A DNA stretch of 64,000 nucleotides from Cokeromyces recurvatus (taxonomy: Eukaryota; Mucoromycota; Mucoromycetes; Mucorales; Mucoraceae): contig NW_026251387.1 of assembly GCF_025118155.1 (NCBI RefSeq), positions 2,234,496-2,298,495 of the forward strand, written 5' to 3'. A program made the position numbers and the translations under genes. Every line of letters starts with the position of its first letter. Position 1 is the stretch's first letter. Below the pieces are notes generated by a model. It was given only the letters and a program-made list of their open reading frames with translations. It made no database searches and was not told where the DNA came from. This document shows, piece by piece, positions 36,201-48,458 of this stretch.

Positions 36201-37062
36201 GATGTCTTTAAGGAGGATATTGGTATTGGTGGTGTCCTTTCTCTCTTGTGGTTCAAGCGTAGACTTCCTAACTATGCATGCAAATTTATTGAAATGGTTT
36301 TGATGTTGACTGCTGATCATGGACCTGCTGTGTCTGGTGTAAGTATTATAAAATATTCGGGGGGGGGTTTTCTGAGGGAATAGATAGTGTATTAAAAAAA
36401 AATGTCTTCAAATTTAGGCTATGAATACAATTATTACTACTCGTGCTGGTAAAGACTTAATTAGTAGTCTTGTCTCAGGTTTGCTTACTATTGGTGAACG
36501 TTTTGGTGGTGCCCTTGATGGTGCTGCAAATAATTTTACTAAAGCCTATGATAGCGGTCTTACTCCCCGTGAGTTTGTCACTTCTATGCGTAAAGCTAAT
36601 AAACTAATTCCTGGTATTGGTCATAAAATTAAGTCTCGCACAAATCCTGATATGCGTGTTGAGTTAGTTAAGGAGTATGTTAAGAAGAACTTCCCTTGTA
36701 CACCTATCCTCGACTATGCCTTAAAGGTTGAAGAGATTACGACCAGCAAAAAAGATAATTTGATTTTAAATGTGGATGGTTGTATTGCTGTTTCATTTGT
36801 TGATCTTTTACGTGAATCTGGTGCTTTCACACGTGATGAAGCTGAAGAATACATGCGTATTGGTACATTGAATGGCCTCTTTGTTCTTGGTCGTTCTCTT
36901 GGTTTTATTGGTCACCATTTAGATCAAAAACGTTTAAAGCAAGGCCTCTACAGACATCCTTGGGACGATATTTCTTATCTCTTACCTTCTTTAGATCCTG
37001 AAACTTTGGATCCTCGTCGTGTCAATGCTCGTGTCAATGTTCAATCTAAACAAAAACAGTAA
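33294..37062 (+). CDS. ACL1: ATP-citrate lyase, single-chain form
   Basis: Three exons (33294-33653, 33810-36338, 36418-37062) encode 1177 aa. The enzyme makes cytosolic acetyl-CoA and oxaloacetate from citrate, CoA and ATP, and so feeds lipid synthesis. The order matches animal ACLY. The ATP-grasp part has [20 protein letters not shown], then [20 protein letters not shown] and EINPLVVTD. Next comes the citrate-binding part with [20 protein letters not shown] and NYGEYSGAP. The CoA-binding part has [20 protein letters not shown] and the phosphohistidine site FGHAGSMAN. The citrate-synthase-like C-terminus has [20 protein letters not shown] and [13 protein letters not shown]. Ascomycetes split this enzyme into two genes; the fused chain here fits a basal fungus or animal-type arrangement. 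Codon use is strongly biased (many GGT, GCT, CGT), suggesting high expression. Confidence 0.97.
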
Positions 37063-38363
37063 ATTTTACATCAGTGTGATATCTAAAACTTGAAAAAAAA
37101 AAAATAGCATTTTAATATTATAACATTTATCTACATTTATTCACTTTTCAATTTATTAATAAAAACACATACATACATATACATATACTACAGTCACTAT
37201 ACGAAAAAATGAAAGACTTTTCTTTCAATTTACTTTTTTTTTTTATGAGCAGCAAAGCGTATTGAACGAACACACAAAAGTCCCTATAATGTATTCTAAT
37301 GATATTCAGATGAAGTTTAGTAGCCGTTTTCAGCCTATTGTTAACAATAAACTTAATTCTCGATAGCTTGGATAAGATTCAAGAGATTAAGAAAGTTAAA
37401 TAAGAATACTATTGAAGATGAGTTTATGAATATATTGAAGAAGCTAAAGAAGTCTTTACTAATTTTTGTCTATAGAGAGGCTATTATGGCTCTTCAGTCT
37501 GCTTTCAATTACTCACGGAGAGGCTTATAAATTTAGACAAAATTATATTTATTATAATCCAAAAGCTTGTCATGTTGAACTTTATAAGACATTTTATAAA
37601 TGCAGCATTTTTTCATCTGTCTTTAACCGTTTTTTTTTTTTTTTTTGTCACTCATAATATTTCCTTATTACATTACTATTAACAACAAATTTTTTTATCG
37701 AAACATGCCTGGACTCAATCGGGATACTACTATAAATAGTTTGGATTACTATCATCAAATTATTAATCTTAATTCTTACTCTTTCAAAATATAAATAGAT
37801 GTGTAACTTGTTTTTTTTTTCAGAAGTGTCATTCAAATTAACAAGAAATTGGATAAAAAAAAAAAAGAAAAGATTTACTGCACGTTACCATCTTGTGATG
37901 AAAGTTACTCTGAACATATTTAAGTTTCAGCCTCAAAAGTATCGAGGTATTGATAACAATAATTAAGGTTGTCTTAGAAAAAGAGATTTAATATAGAAAT
38001 TCTTCAAACGAAAGGCAATATCAATACAAATATATTAGATAATAACATGATAAACCAAGAAGAAAACCAAGCAAATATCAACAAAATTTATAAGATGTAA
38101 AAGTTGACAATATGGCTGAAGCCAAACAAATTCTTGTGAATTTTCCTAAGCCTATATTGCTTAATGGATGAGAATAATTATGATCTTTTTCTTTTCTTTT
38201 TTACAACAGATTGATCATTGTACTTAGAGACTTCAGGTTCGTCAAAAAAAAAAAAAAAAGCTTAGCGATATCTTTGATATATTTCAATCAAAATCATCTA
38301 TATTCTGTAACAATTCCTGAGCTATAGATATGTGAATTTGTTTATTATTGATCATTTACATAC

Positions 38364-39668
38364 TTAAAAGAGAGAGAATGATATAGTATATTCGTATACA
38401 TATATAATTATTAAAATTGCTGAGTGTGCTTTACTACACCATTTTTCCATGCAATTATCTTGGGAATTTGTAAAACAAATTTCACAAGAAGCTTTCCCTT
38501 TGTTGGAACAGTAATCCCCACATACCAAGTTCTGAGCATAACTTTGTTTTATACTGCTAGTTTGTTTCTCGAATTTTTTTTCTTTATTCTCTCTCTTCAA
38601 AACAGTATTATTAATAGATAAAGTCTCAACAAAAAAAGAAGATCTTATCATAACTTTTTTTAAAATGAGAAGAATATTCATCTATTATATTGATCAACAT
38701 ACTGTAAAGCTTTATGATATCGTATTGTTCTTTTTCTACAGCAGTAATGTCATCTGATCCAAAGAAGCATAGGGATATTCTACAACCACTCACTTTGAAT
38801 AAAACTCTATCCCACTTTGTTTCAATCATAGTGAAATATTATAAATTAAAATGAATTCTTATAAATGGGTTATGACAGATTATGTTTGGCAGCTTTTATT
38901 AAGAAGAATGTACTTAATTATAAGTAGAGTTTCTATCAATATTGTTTATATTATCTTACTTTTTCTCTACACTTTTGGTAAATATTTATAACCCAAAAAA
39001 AAGAAGCTTTATTTATGCATAGTATTTTATATAGGATAGAATGTAATTGTCTGTATATTTATGTATACTATTTCAGTAACGTAATACTCTCTTTCAAGCC
39101 ATTCTAATTCAATTATATCATTATCAACTAGGAAAAAATTAATTAATAATTATAATGTTCATGTACACAGCTAAAGTTCTTTCCAGGATCCTGGTATTAT
39201 TCAAGGGAGTATTCAGCGAGTCCATTAAATTCAAGCTAGATACAGGAGTAATAATGTATATAGTAATGTGAGATAGTGTATCAGTAGGTTTCTTATAAAT
39301 TACCTTGTGGTGGCTTTAATAAATTCAGCATTATGGCTAGCAATAGAATTATGACCTCGCTTGTACAAAGTGTTTTTCAGAGTTCTGCAGGAAAGGTTTT
39401 TGATTGATGTAATTGCTTCAATAAGCTCACTTGCAGCTTCTGTAATGTCTATATTTTCAATATTAACAAATAAAATGATGTTATTGAGCTCATATTCATT
39501 TATATGAGCTTTTAATATTTCTAGTATCGGTTCTGATGATAGATCGATAACATTCAACTGACTAATACTGGTAATTTTACAGTGAATGAAAAAATTGTTC
39601 ACGCGTTGGTCAGTTCTATGATTTTTTTTGTGCATTACTAGCGAAATATAGGTCGGAAACCACTTCAT
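38364..39668 (-). pseudogene. Possible decayed or split gene of unknown function
   Basis: Three minus-strand frames follow one another: 39668-39300 (122 codons), 38829-38626 and 38681-38364. The first ends in IKATTR at a plausible GTAATT splice donor. The second has TKWDRVLFKVSGCRISLCFF and DIIKLYSMLINIIDEYSSHF. The third has a Cys-rich stretch, CGDYCSNKG, CEICF, CMEKWC. Their composition is more protein-like than the surrounding sequence, but frame changes and stops prevent assembly into one chain. I recognise no family. Confidence 0.25.
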
Positions 39669-40854
39669 TCAACAATCATTCGAAAGCTGAAATTGTACTT
39701 CATATAATATTATAGTTTCATATTTGTGTCTGCTTTTGATGATGTTCAATATTTGATAAAATTGAAAGACTACACACATGAACAGTTTTTTTTTCCTTTT
39801 TGCTCATGTGAAAATAATCCTTTACTATTCTAAAATTTTGTATTTAGAAGTAACTAGTTATGCATGTAGAGCTTAAACATATCGCAGAAGCTTGTTAAAT
39901 ATGTAAATAAAAATAATGGTTTCTATTGTTTTTTATTACTAGCTTTGCCTGCTCCTTGCGTGTGTCTATTTTTGATGATGTGTAGGCTATAGAATAGTTT
40001 GTGCTTTTTCTGAAAGCCCTAAATTAGATGTCAAAACCAACTCAATTGAAGGAGAACTCACTAGAAATATTTCTAAAAAAAAAAAAAAAAAAAAAAAGTT
40101 TGCAGTCCCTAAAAGTATTCCTTGTAAGTATTTTCCTAAATGCCCTATATAACACAGTGGGTAGTAAACTGGTCATTATTAGATAAACATCAAAGCCTTT
40201 GGTTTCCTGATTGCTAGTAAAATTTAGTCAAGTAACTACTTTTGATACCCATAAAAAGCCTTTCTTTCTCAGATATGACTTGAATCATAAAACGGTCATC
40301 AATGTCTTAAAGTCTAAGTAATTTTTCGCTGATATAAACTAGAAGAAGCCTACGATTAGCAAATAAAAACGATCAAAAGTGATATATATGGCCACAAAAT
40401 TGTATGCATACATTAAAGGTGATTTTATAAGTATGAGAAGTATATGCCACTTTATTGTTTTATTTTGTTTTTTTTTTCTGAAGAGTCAAAAGTAAATCCA
40501 TGTAATTAGTATTTGGGGCCTCTTTAGTGTCGTTCAATTACTCTACAAATGAAAAGTAATCTAATATAGAAGTCGATTTTTGAAAACCCGCTTCTACCCC
40601 CCCTCCTTTTTTTTTTAGATATTTGTAGTCTTTTCTAAGGCCACTAATTCTGAATTTTTTGATTTGATCTTGATTAACATTTTTAAAGAAAATGTTTTAT
40701 TACGATTAAACAGCGTATATTAATCCCACAAATTATGTGTCTCCTTAGAAGGGAACGATTTTTTTTTTGACCTCAGACAAATAGTTACCGTATAAAATAA
40801 AAATGATGTTTTGTTTTTTTTAAAAAGAAGACTGCCTCATCATGACACTCTTCC

Positions 40855-40856
<2 letters not shown>

Positions 40857-40910
<54 letters not shown>
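40857..40910. repeat. 54-nt poly(T) tract
   Basis: An uninterrupted T run in the 37-43 kb gene-poor region, with no LINE remnant recognised beside it. Confidence 0.8.
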
Positions 40911-40912
<2 letters not shown>

Positions 40913-42754
40913 AAATATGCCAGTATTCAACAAAACTGCCATAAAATTGTGCTTGTTCAATACAGGAGTAATTAAAGGCAGTCCTTTCCATTCTGCAGGT
41001 CAATCAGATTCTTAGTCATGGAGGATGTCTCGGGTTGTCTATTTCCTTCTTGGTTTGAATTAACTTGATCTAATAACACTTTAATATATTTCATCACATA
41101 ATACACCTAAATTGCTGATTAAAAAAACCATGTTTAAAATTTTGTTTAGTGACGACATTGTATATGCCCGTTGTACACCAAGGATAATAATAATAAACAC
41201 AATTCTTTGTATGAGACATCGTCTAAGTGTAAAAATCTTTCCCTTGAATCCCTGTAATACTTGATGTTTCGATTTCTAAAGAAGATATATAAATAGAATG
41301 GACACAGATATAGTAATTTGCAATATATGTATACATATATATGTGTGTGTATGAGTATAGTGTACGCCACGTTAAGAAGATGCTGAGGATACGTCAAAGT
41401 ATTCCACAAACGCGGATGCTAGAGTGAGGAACTTGGATCCTGCAGAAAAGCTCCTATTACTATTTCAAACCAGGGTTGTAAGATTTTCTCCGCAATCCTT
41501 ACCCTCCTAAGAGAGATATGAAGTGATTGGAAACTTGACTATACATAATAAAGTTGTAGAAAGACTTTGTTGTGCAACTTTGTTGTAAAGAGATGTAATG
41601 TAAAAATATATATGACTATAATATATACATATTCTTAGGAGCTGGGAGGGCCATGAAAGTCTGGACAGTGTCCAACACTTACCTTTAATAAAAATGAATT
41701 CGTCCAATTAGAATTCCCCTTTTTAAGCTAAAATATTGAAGTATTAAAGAGGTTTCAACGTATTTATACACTACTTCATGATCTATAGACTTAAGGACAT
41801 TGTATATTTTATTAGCAGTACCAAATACTATTTTCTCTCTCATTTCAGATATCAGTGTTGTATTCATATATAAATAACCAATACATACAAACATATATTT
41901 ATATATAAAGGAATACCCGGTTATTTAGAATAATTTACTGTTCAACCTCATTCTATTTATGAATAAATTTTAGTTGCCCAGCATGCAGCAATGAAAGTCT
42001 TTAAAGATCCTATAGACGACAGCGAACTCTTCGTTTTACTTGTCATAACCATACAAGATAAAATAGATTTAGTTTAATATGCATTATCCATATACATCAT
42101 ATATACCAATCAAACCTGTATATAGACTATGAAGACATGTGAAGCTACGAATGTTATTTATCAATTGACTCTTCTTCTATATAAACATTATCCATCATCT
42201 TCATGATTTAGTTGTAATAGTAATACTAATACTTTTACTTCTAGAAAAAAAAAAAAAAAAAGCGTAGACGGGGTAATGTCTTAAAGATTTTTAACTAGTT
42301 ATTATTGCTAGTCTGCCTAATAGAATACATGAATAGGCTTAAATACTTTTTATAAAAAAAAGTTGTATAACTTTATTATACTTACACAAGGCTTTTTCTT
42401 TTTTTTGGCATCAATTTTTATATAAGTAAGGTGTAACCGATTCACATAAATAATTATTATTTATTATAAAGGAGTTTTGATAATGAAGAGTAGGGATCCG
42501 AAATAATAATAATAAAAAAACAACGCTATATAATTATTTTTAATTGATAAAGAAAATCAAACGTAGTTGCTTTATATAGTAACAATGATGAAACGCACGT
42601 TCTATAATAAATAGCATATCATTATTGTTACCCTCTTTTTATTTTATTTTATTTTTTTTTAACTTTCTTTTCCTTTTCTTTTCCCTTTTTTTTTTTTTTT
42701 CAAATATATATTTTTATATATTTATATACATGCATATATAACATACATCTAAAT

Positions 42755-43547
42755 ATGGTGAAACCAAATGGTATAGCATCAAATCACCATAACTGTAGCC
42801 CCCATCAACATAAAGGCACATACATGTTACATTCGTCTGTTATAGATTGTAATAAACCAGAAGAAATATCACTGGATGTTCAAAATAGTTATATTCAGCA
42901 AAATTTACCTGTGAGACGTCAAAGTCTTGTTGTTTATCATGACAAGTTAAGGTCCGAAAAACACTCATCTCAACATTCAACCTCCTCATCATTTCAAGAT
43001 GTTGAGGAAGAGAATCTAAACTCACCTCATCAAAAGTATTCTAGCCTCATTTTTAATTCTACAGCAATAGAAAAGTATAATAAAATTTCAGCTAGTAAAT
43101 CATTAAACTCAATCTATTCTCAACAAAAATTGTACTATGGAAACCGTCAGATACCTAACCCACCTTTATCGATACAAACTGCTACATTACCAGACTTTGA
43201 TGATAATAATAATCATTTAAAATCATCATCTATAAGTAGTAGTATTAGTAGTATTTGTAGTAGTCATAGTAGTCATAGTAATAACAATCATAATAGTCCT
43301 AACGAACTAGTTACTATGGAAGAAGAAAATTATTACCAAAAGCAATCTATACCGAAATTTATTGGTATATAATACATATACATATACATATACACATACA
43401 TATATACATATCTATATATATATGTATATATTTATATACATATATAAAAGAGGGAGAGAGGGGAAATTATTGTAATCTAATAAAGAAAAATTAATTTTAT
43501 TAATAATAGGTCTCCTGAGGCCAAGTAAATCAGATATGAGCGGTTTA

Positions 43548-43583
<36 letters not shown>

Positions 43584-44035
43584 GGGCAACACATTATTAT
43601 GAATGATGATACAAATACAACAGTATTCAGCTCTTCTTTATCGCAAACATGGAGTGATATGTCGCAGCCTTTATCCAAATTACGAAATGTGTTCTGTCGT
43701 AATAGTAGTAATCAAATTCCTTCAACTAAATCTAAAAGAAGGTTAAGCCAAAAAATGGGCAATGAGTCAGAAAAGAAAAAGAGATCACCGCTCATTCTAG
43801 ACTCATCATCTGGTAGAAGGAATAAAACAAAGAAAACCAAATCTGATTCTAGAGTTTACACAGCATTATTATCACATGTGTCAAGGATGTTTTTAAAAAA
43901 GATGCATATATCAACTATAGCATTTAAAGATGGTATTCACTATTATGATGTATTTCATGGGGTAGAAGCAGTGGTAATGTATTAATTAAAGAGGAGAAAT
44001 AAACCAGTATCATATTCGTTTAGTTACAATAACTC

Positions 44036-44072
<37 letters not shown>

Positions 44073-45963
44073 GATTGTATTACACGTATCCTAAAAGCAA
44101 ATGATCGAAGTTTAGCTTTATTAATAGGTAGATCATTAGAAAGTCAAGGGCTCTTTCATCACGTCAACTATGATTGTCATTTAAAAGATACAAAGAATGA
44201 ATTATATCAATTTCAATATATTCAACCTGAAGAAGATACTTCTTCTACATGCAATAGTAGTAAACCCTCTATACATCTACAGTGTCATTCTTCAAGTCCT
44301 GCAACAAGCCCGATATCTAATAAATTAATTCCACTTAGGAAATCTTATAAGAAACAAGGTATTTATCATATTAACATAAAATAAAGCTAATTTTCATAAT
44401 ACTTTATTATTTTTAGTACCACTTATTTGTGAAACGGTGCCAATAAATGGAGTTTTTTCCATGTTGACAGATTGCTATTCGCCTACATGTACAAAAAATA
44501 CTCCATGCTATAGTATCAGTTGTCCAAGAATGATGACACAAAAGCAGGTATATATATTTACATAAATATATGTATATGCATTATTGTTATATATAATTAT
44601 AAAAATAATGCTTTTTTTTTTCTGTATATTATAGAAAAGTTTCCAACGTCCTTTAAGTTCACATTTATTTAGAACTGAGCAAGAGGTGATAAAAGCAAAA
44701 TATATAATTGTAAAAGATATTTGACTTATATCTTTTATTAATAATGAATAGAAACAGTTACGATCATTATGGAGGCACTCGGTACCTATCAATATTGTTA
44801 TGAGTACAGATGATATTGAAAAAAAGCGTCAAGAATGTATTTATGAACTTATTTATACCGAAGAAGATTTTGCTAAAGATTTACAATATATTCGTGAAGT
44901 ATGTAGAAATAATAATAATAATAATAATAATAATTTTAATCTTTGCTTCTTTTTTTTTTTTCTATCTAGTTTTGGATACAACCTCTTCAAAAAAATGATA
45001 TTATACCCACTGAGAAAAGAATGGAATTTATTAAAGATGTATTCTGGAATATATTAGATATTGAGCATATTAGTACTACACTTTCAAGAGAATTAAATAT
45101 GAGACAAGACAAGCACTCAGTTATACCATGTATCAGTGATATTATGTTAAGACATGTCGAAAATTTTAGCCCTTTTGTTATTTATGGAGCTCATCAAATT
45201 TTCGGTAAATACAAGTACGAATTAGAGAAAAAACAAAATCCTAGATTTCAACAATTTGTACAGGTGAAAAAAAAAAATTAAAAATAAGTCTCCCTCTCTC
45301 TCTCTCTTTTTTTTTTTTTTTTTTTTTCTGATTATTTTATCATTAGAAAGTAGAAAGATGCCCTGAATCTCGTAGATTAGAACTAAACGCATATCTTACA
45401 AAGCCCACATCAAGATTAGGCAGATATAATCTTTTGTTAACCGCTATTCATCAATTGACACCAAAAGATAACCAAGATTATTATGATATTCCAAAAATAA
45501 TTCAAAAAGTAACAGAATATTTAGTACAATTGAATAAACAAGCTGGATTAGCAGACAATGCATTTCATTTAGAACAAATCTCATCCCGTATCATGATTAC
45601 AAAAGGAATTGTAAAGTATAATCAACTTACAGTGGGATTATATACATGTATAAAAAAAAAAGATTTAACAGTGATGATTAGGAATTAAATTTGCATGATC
45701 CAGAACGTAAACTTCTTATGCGGGGTAAAATGAAACGCTTAAGCTTATACAACGTTAAAAATAATAATGCAGTAACGACATCGCCTATTATTGAGAATCG
45801 TTCTTCCATGGATATTCAATTGTTTCTATTTGATCATTATCTAGTATTTTGTAAAATTAAAAAGCAAGATGGATTAGAATATTATAAAATTTATCAAAAG
45901 GTAAAGTATTTTATAGAAGGCATGTACTTTTTTTTTTTTTTTCCTCTTATAATGTATAATTAA

Positions 45964-46003
<40 letters not shown>

Positions 46004-46297
46004 TTAAGCCAATCTCAATGAAAACTTTATTTGCAACTATACCAAACTTAGGTTAGTCCTTCTTTATATTTTCTTCTTACTAATTAAATTATAAATATGC
46101 TAGCCTCATCAACAAAATCAACTATTTATAACAAGATATCATCCAATACATTCCCAGAAACAAAAGAAATATTTCCGATTACGTTCCAAAGTGCTACAAA
46201 CACAGCATTATCTACTACTTTAATAGCGTCTACTGACTCTATTAGAAAATTATGGTTAGATAAGATTAGAGAGGAACAACAAAAGAATAATTGTTAA
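42755..46297 (+). CDS. Rom-type RhoGEF with DEP, DH and PH domains, lacking CNH
   Basis: Eleven exons (42755-43364, 43510-43973, 44073-44358, 44417-44547, 44635-44685, 44752-44898, 44970-45263, 45347-45610, 45682-45900, 46009-46051, 46104-46297) encode 900 aa. The first 300 residues are Ser/Asn-rich with a poly-Asn run. A DEP domain follows (RVYTALLSHVSRMFLKKMHI through GVEAVDCITRIL and GRSLESQGLFHHV). The DH domain runs from KRQECIYELIYTEEDFAKDL to the RCPESRRLELNAYLTKPTSR block, and the PH domain from LNLHDPERKLLMRGKMKRLS to DSIRKLWLDKIREEQQ. Yeast Rom2 and relatives share this order and activate Rho1 for cell-wall integrity. Unlike them, this chain stops right after the PH domain with no citron homology (CNH) domain. 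Introns 2 and 9 carry 33- and 37-nt T tracts next to the acceptor. Confidence 0.9.
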
Positions 46298-47088
46298 TAA
46301 TAAAAAGTATAGATTTTTTTTTTTTATTAATACCAAGAATTAATATACAATTTGAAATATTACATATTTGGCTTTTGTTATAATAAATCAAATCAAATGA
46401 TTACATAATAGAAACATTAGATAAGTAAACGTAAAACTTCTTCTAATTCTTCTTCTGTAAATATTTATTAATGTAAAAGGTCAATATCATTATGGATGAA
46501 TACATTATAGTTCGGCCAAAAATTGAATATTCTTTTAATTCAGGTACGCAATTTTTATGCATTTTAGGCACTTGACTCAAATATATCTTTTTTTTTTTTT
46601 TTAGACTAATAAAAATATAGTAAAAAAGAAAAGAAAATGCAAAGACAAATAATATATGTGTACATTTATTACATGTGTATGTTGATATTTTAAGTTAATA
46701 CATTTATTGCTTTACACATTGGTATTCCAATATACGTTCTAATTAATGCGGTACATCTATGGATATTTCGGCTTAATTTACTGAGTTTTTTTTTTTCTAT
46801 TATCAGATTAAATAATATTTCATTAACTTGATATCAGATCTAGACTGTAACTATCTAGAAATTGTTCCAAATCATTATTATCAGTGAATAATAAAAAAAA
46901 AGGTTAGTTATAGCTTGATTGTAGTAGTTATTGTAATATTATAATATTAGCTCCATGAAAAAAATTGAATAAAATAATATATACATAGCAAATAATTTTG
47001 TAAAACAAATATATTGAAACTATTTGAAGATTCCAATTTGCATAATATATTTCTGCAAAGGGTTTGCTTTTTCTTTTATTTAGCTTAA
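46298..47088. other. Convergent intergenic region
   Basis: It lies between the RhoGEF stop and the eS1 stop. No CNH-like sequence is visible. A minus-strand acceptor TTTACAG before 46454, followed by a frame ending EELEEVLRLLI and a stop at 46417, looks like a relic last exon, but nothing upstream supports a gene. Confidence 0.4.
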
Positions 47089-48458
47089 TTAAACAGAGGC
47101 CAAAATAGGGGGTTCAACAAAATCCTTGGTGGCCTTAGAACCAACATCTTCACCAGCAGCAGCGGCACCACCGTGAAGAGCCAAGAGAGCAGAGACATCA
47201 AACTTGGGTGCCTTAAGGATCTTGACCTTACGAATATAAGTGTTTTGAAGAGGATAGATACCTTGACAGGCCTTTTCGATACGGACAGCAATAGCATCTT
47301 GAGCAGATTGAGAAGCAGAAGAAGTAACCTTGGTGACAAGTTCCTTGAGATCACAAGCAGTAGCTTCTTCAGTCATAATCTCAAACATCTTCTTACGGAT
47401 TTGACGGATTTGAGATGATTGAGCATAAGTAGTCTTCTTGATTTGGTTACGACGACGAGCAGTGAAAGAGATGGCAAAGAGACGGACAAGATAGCCATCA
47501 GTGGTTTTGATGTCAACAAAAGCTTCAATAAGAGTTTGCCACTTCTTGACCATGGAACGGAGTTTGTCAGTGGTCATATCCATGCGGTAGAAGTTGGTGA
47601 GACAGTTCTTGCCTTGGATTTCATCAACCTTCAATTGAATCTTACGGAAGGCACGAGATTCATCCTTGGAGAGATCACCAAGGGACATTTCAACAACACG
47701 GCCTTGAAGGGAATCATTGGCATTACGAAGACCTTGAGTACGGTTGACAAGAGTCTTACCAACTTGACGAACATCAAACATGGAGGGGGCTTTAATATCA
47801 TACCAGTCCTTACGGGTGAAGGGGTCGACGCTAATAATTTTTTTTTAAAAAAAGAAAAGTTGTTAGCCATATTCTGTTCTTCTAATCTTATTCATCAAAT
47901 AGTTTGCACATGAACATCTCTTTTTTCTTGTAAGCATAATTAAAAAAAATAAAGGAAAATGCTGAGATCATCTATAGATTAAATATGTATATTTACTACT
48001 ATTATGTTTGTTGATTGTAGTATAGTTTTAGTCTATATATGGCTGATTATAAACGATGAGGTAATTTACAATTTGCTGGAAATACAACATGTAAAATATC
48101 GAATGCGAATAACTGTAAAAGTTGAATGTGATGAAATAAAAATAAAATAAATAAATGCTGTTGATAGTTCCTTATTTATAAATTTTAACTGAAAGAAAAA
48201 ATAAAAGATTCATGTGCAAACTAGTTGAATGTTGACTGCATTTGTTACTTACACCTTCTTCTTCAAGCCCTTCTTTCCTTTACTGAGACGCCTATTGAAT
48301 TGAACACAATTAATTTGGACATTTTTGAGAGAATTGGAAATTTCGTCCTTACTTGTTCTTGCCAACAGCTAATTTTATAGAAAAAAAAATAAATGTCTTA
48401 TCAGTTTAGTAATTCTAATGGATGGATGGATGAATATATGTTTTGATATATTACCCAT
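47089..48458 (-). CDS. RPS1: 40S ribosomal protein eS1 (S1/S3a)
   Basis: Four exons on the minus strand encode 266 aa: 48458-48455 (only ATGG), 48368-48353, 48291-48253 and 47830-47089. The reconstructed start [19 protein letters not shown] then [20 protein letters not shown] is the canonical eS1 N-terminus. Further hallmarks are [60 protein letters not shown] and a C-terminal [14 protein letters not shown]. It is a structural component of the small subunit near the mRNA exit site. Codons are strongly biased to C-ending and G-ending forms (AAG, ACC, TTC), unlike most neighbours, as expected for very high expression. Its third intron (420 nt) is unusually long and carries a perfect inverted repeat. 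Confidence 0.96.
47900..48223. repeat. 15-bp perfect inverted repeat inside the eS1 intron
   Basis: TAGTTTGCACATGAA at 47900-47914 and its exact reverse complement TTCATGTGCAAACTA at 48209-48223 both lie in the 47831-48252 intron. One arm begins about 30 nt after the splice donor. The other ends about 70 nt before the acceptor. In the transcript they can pair and loop out about 295 nt. Confidence 0.75.

Larger units (their letters stand above)
37063..42754. other. Gene-poor 5.7 kb region
   Basis: No intact gene recognised. It contains decayed-looking minus-strand frames at 38364-38829 and 39300-39668, listed separately. A 54-nt T tract lies at 40857-40910 and smaller A/T runs occur throughout. 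Short frames at 41146-41894 have no recognisable features. The last 500 bp, pyrimidine-rich, serve as the RhoGEF promoter. Confidence 0.5.

Noticed and set aside
47419..47913. Plus-strand frame of 164 codons
   Set aside because: Antisense to eS1, whose frame is unmistakable.
47831..48252. Intronic C/D snoRNA in eS1 (a TGATGAA C-box-like word on the minus strand)
   Set aside because: No D box with suitable spacing and no terminal stem around it; the inverted repeat is better explained as an intron-zipping structure.
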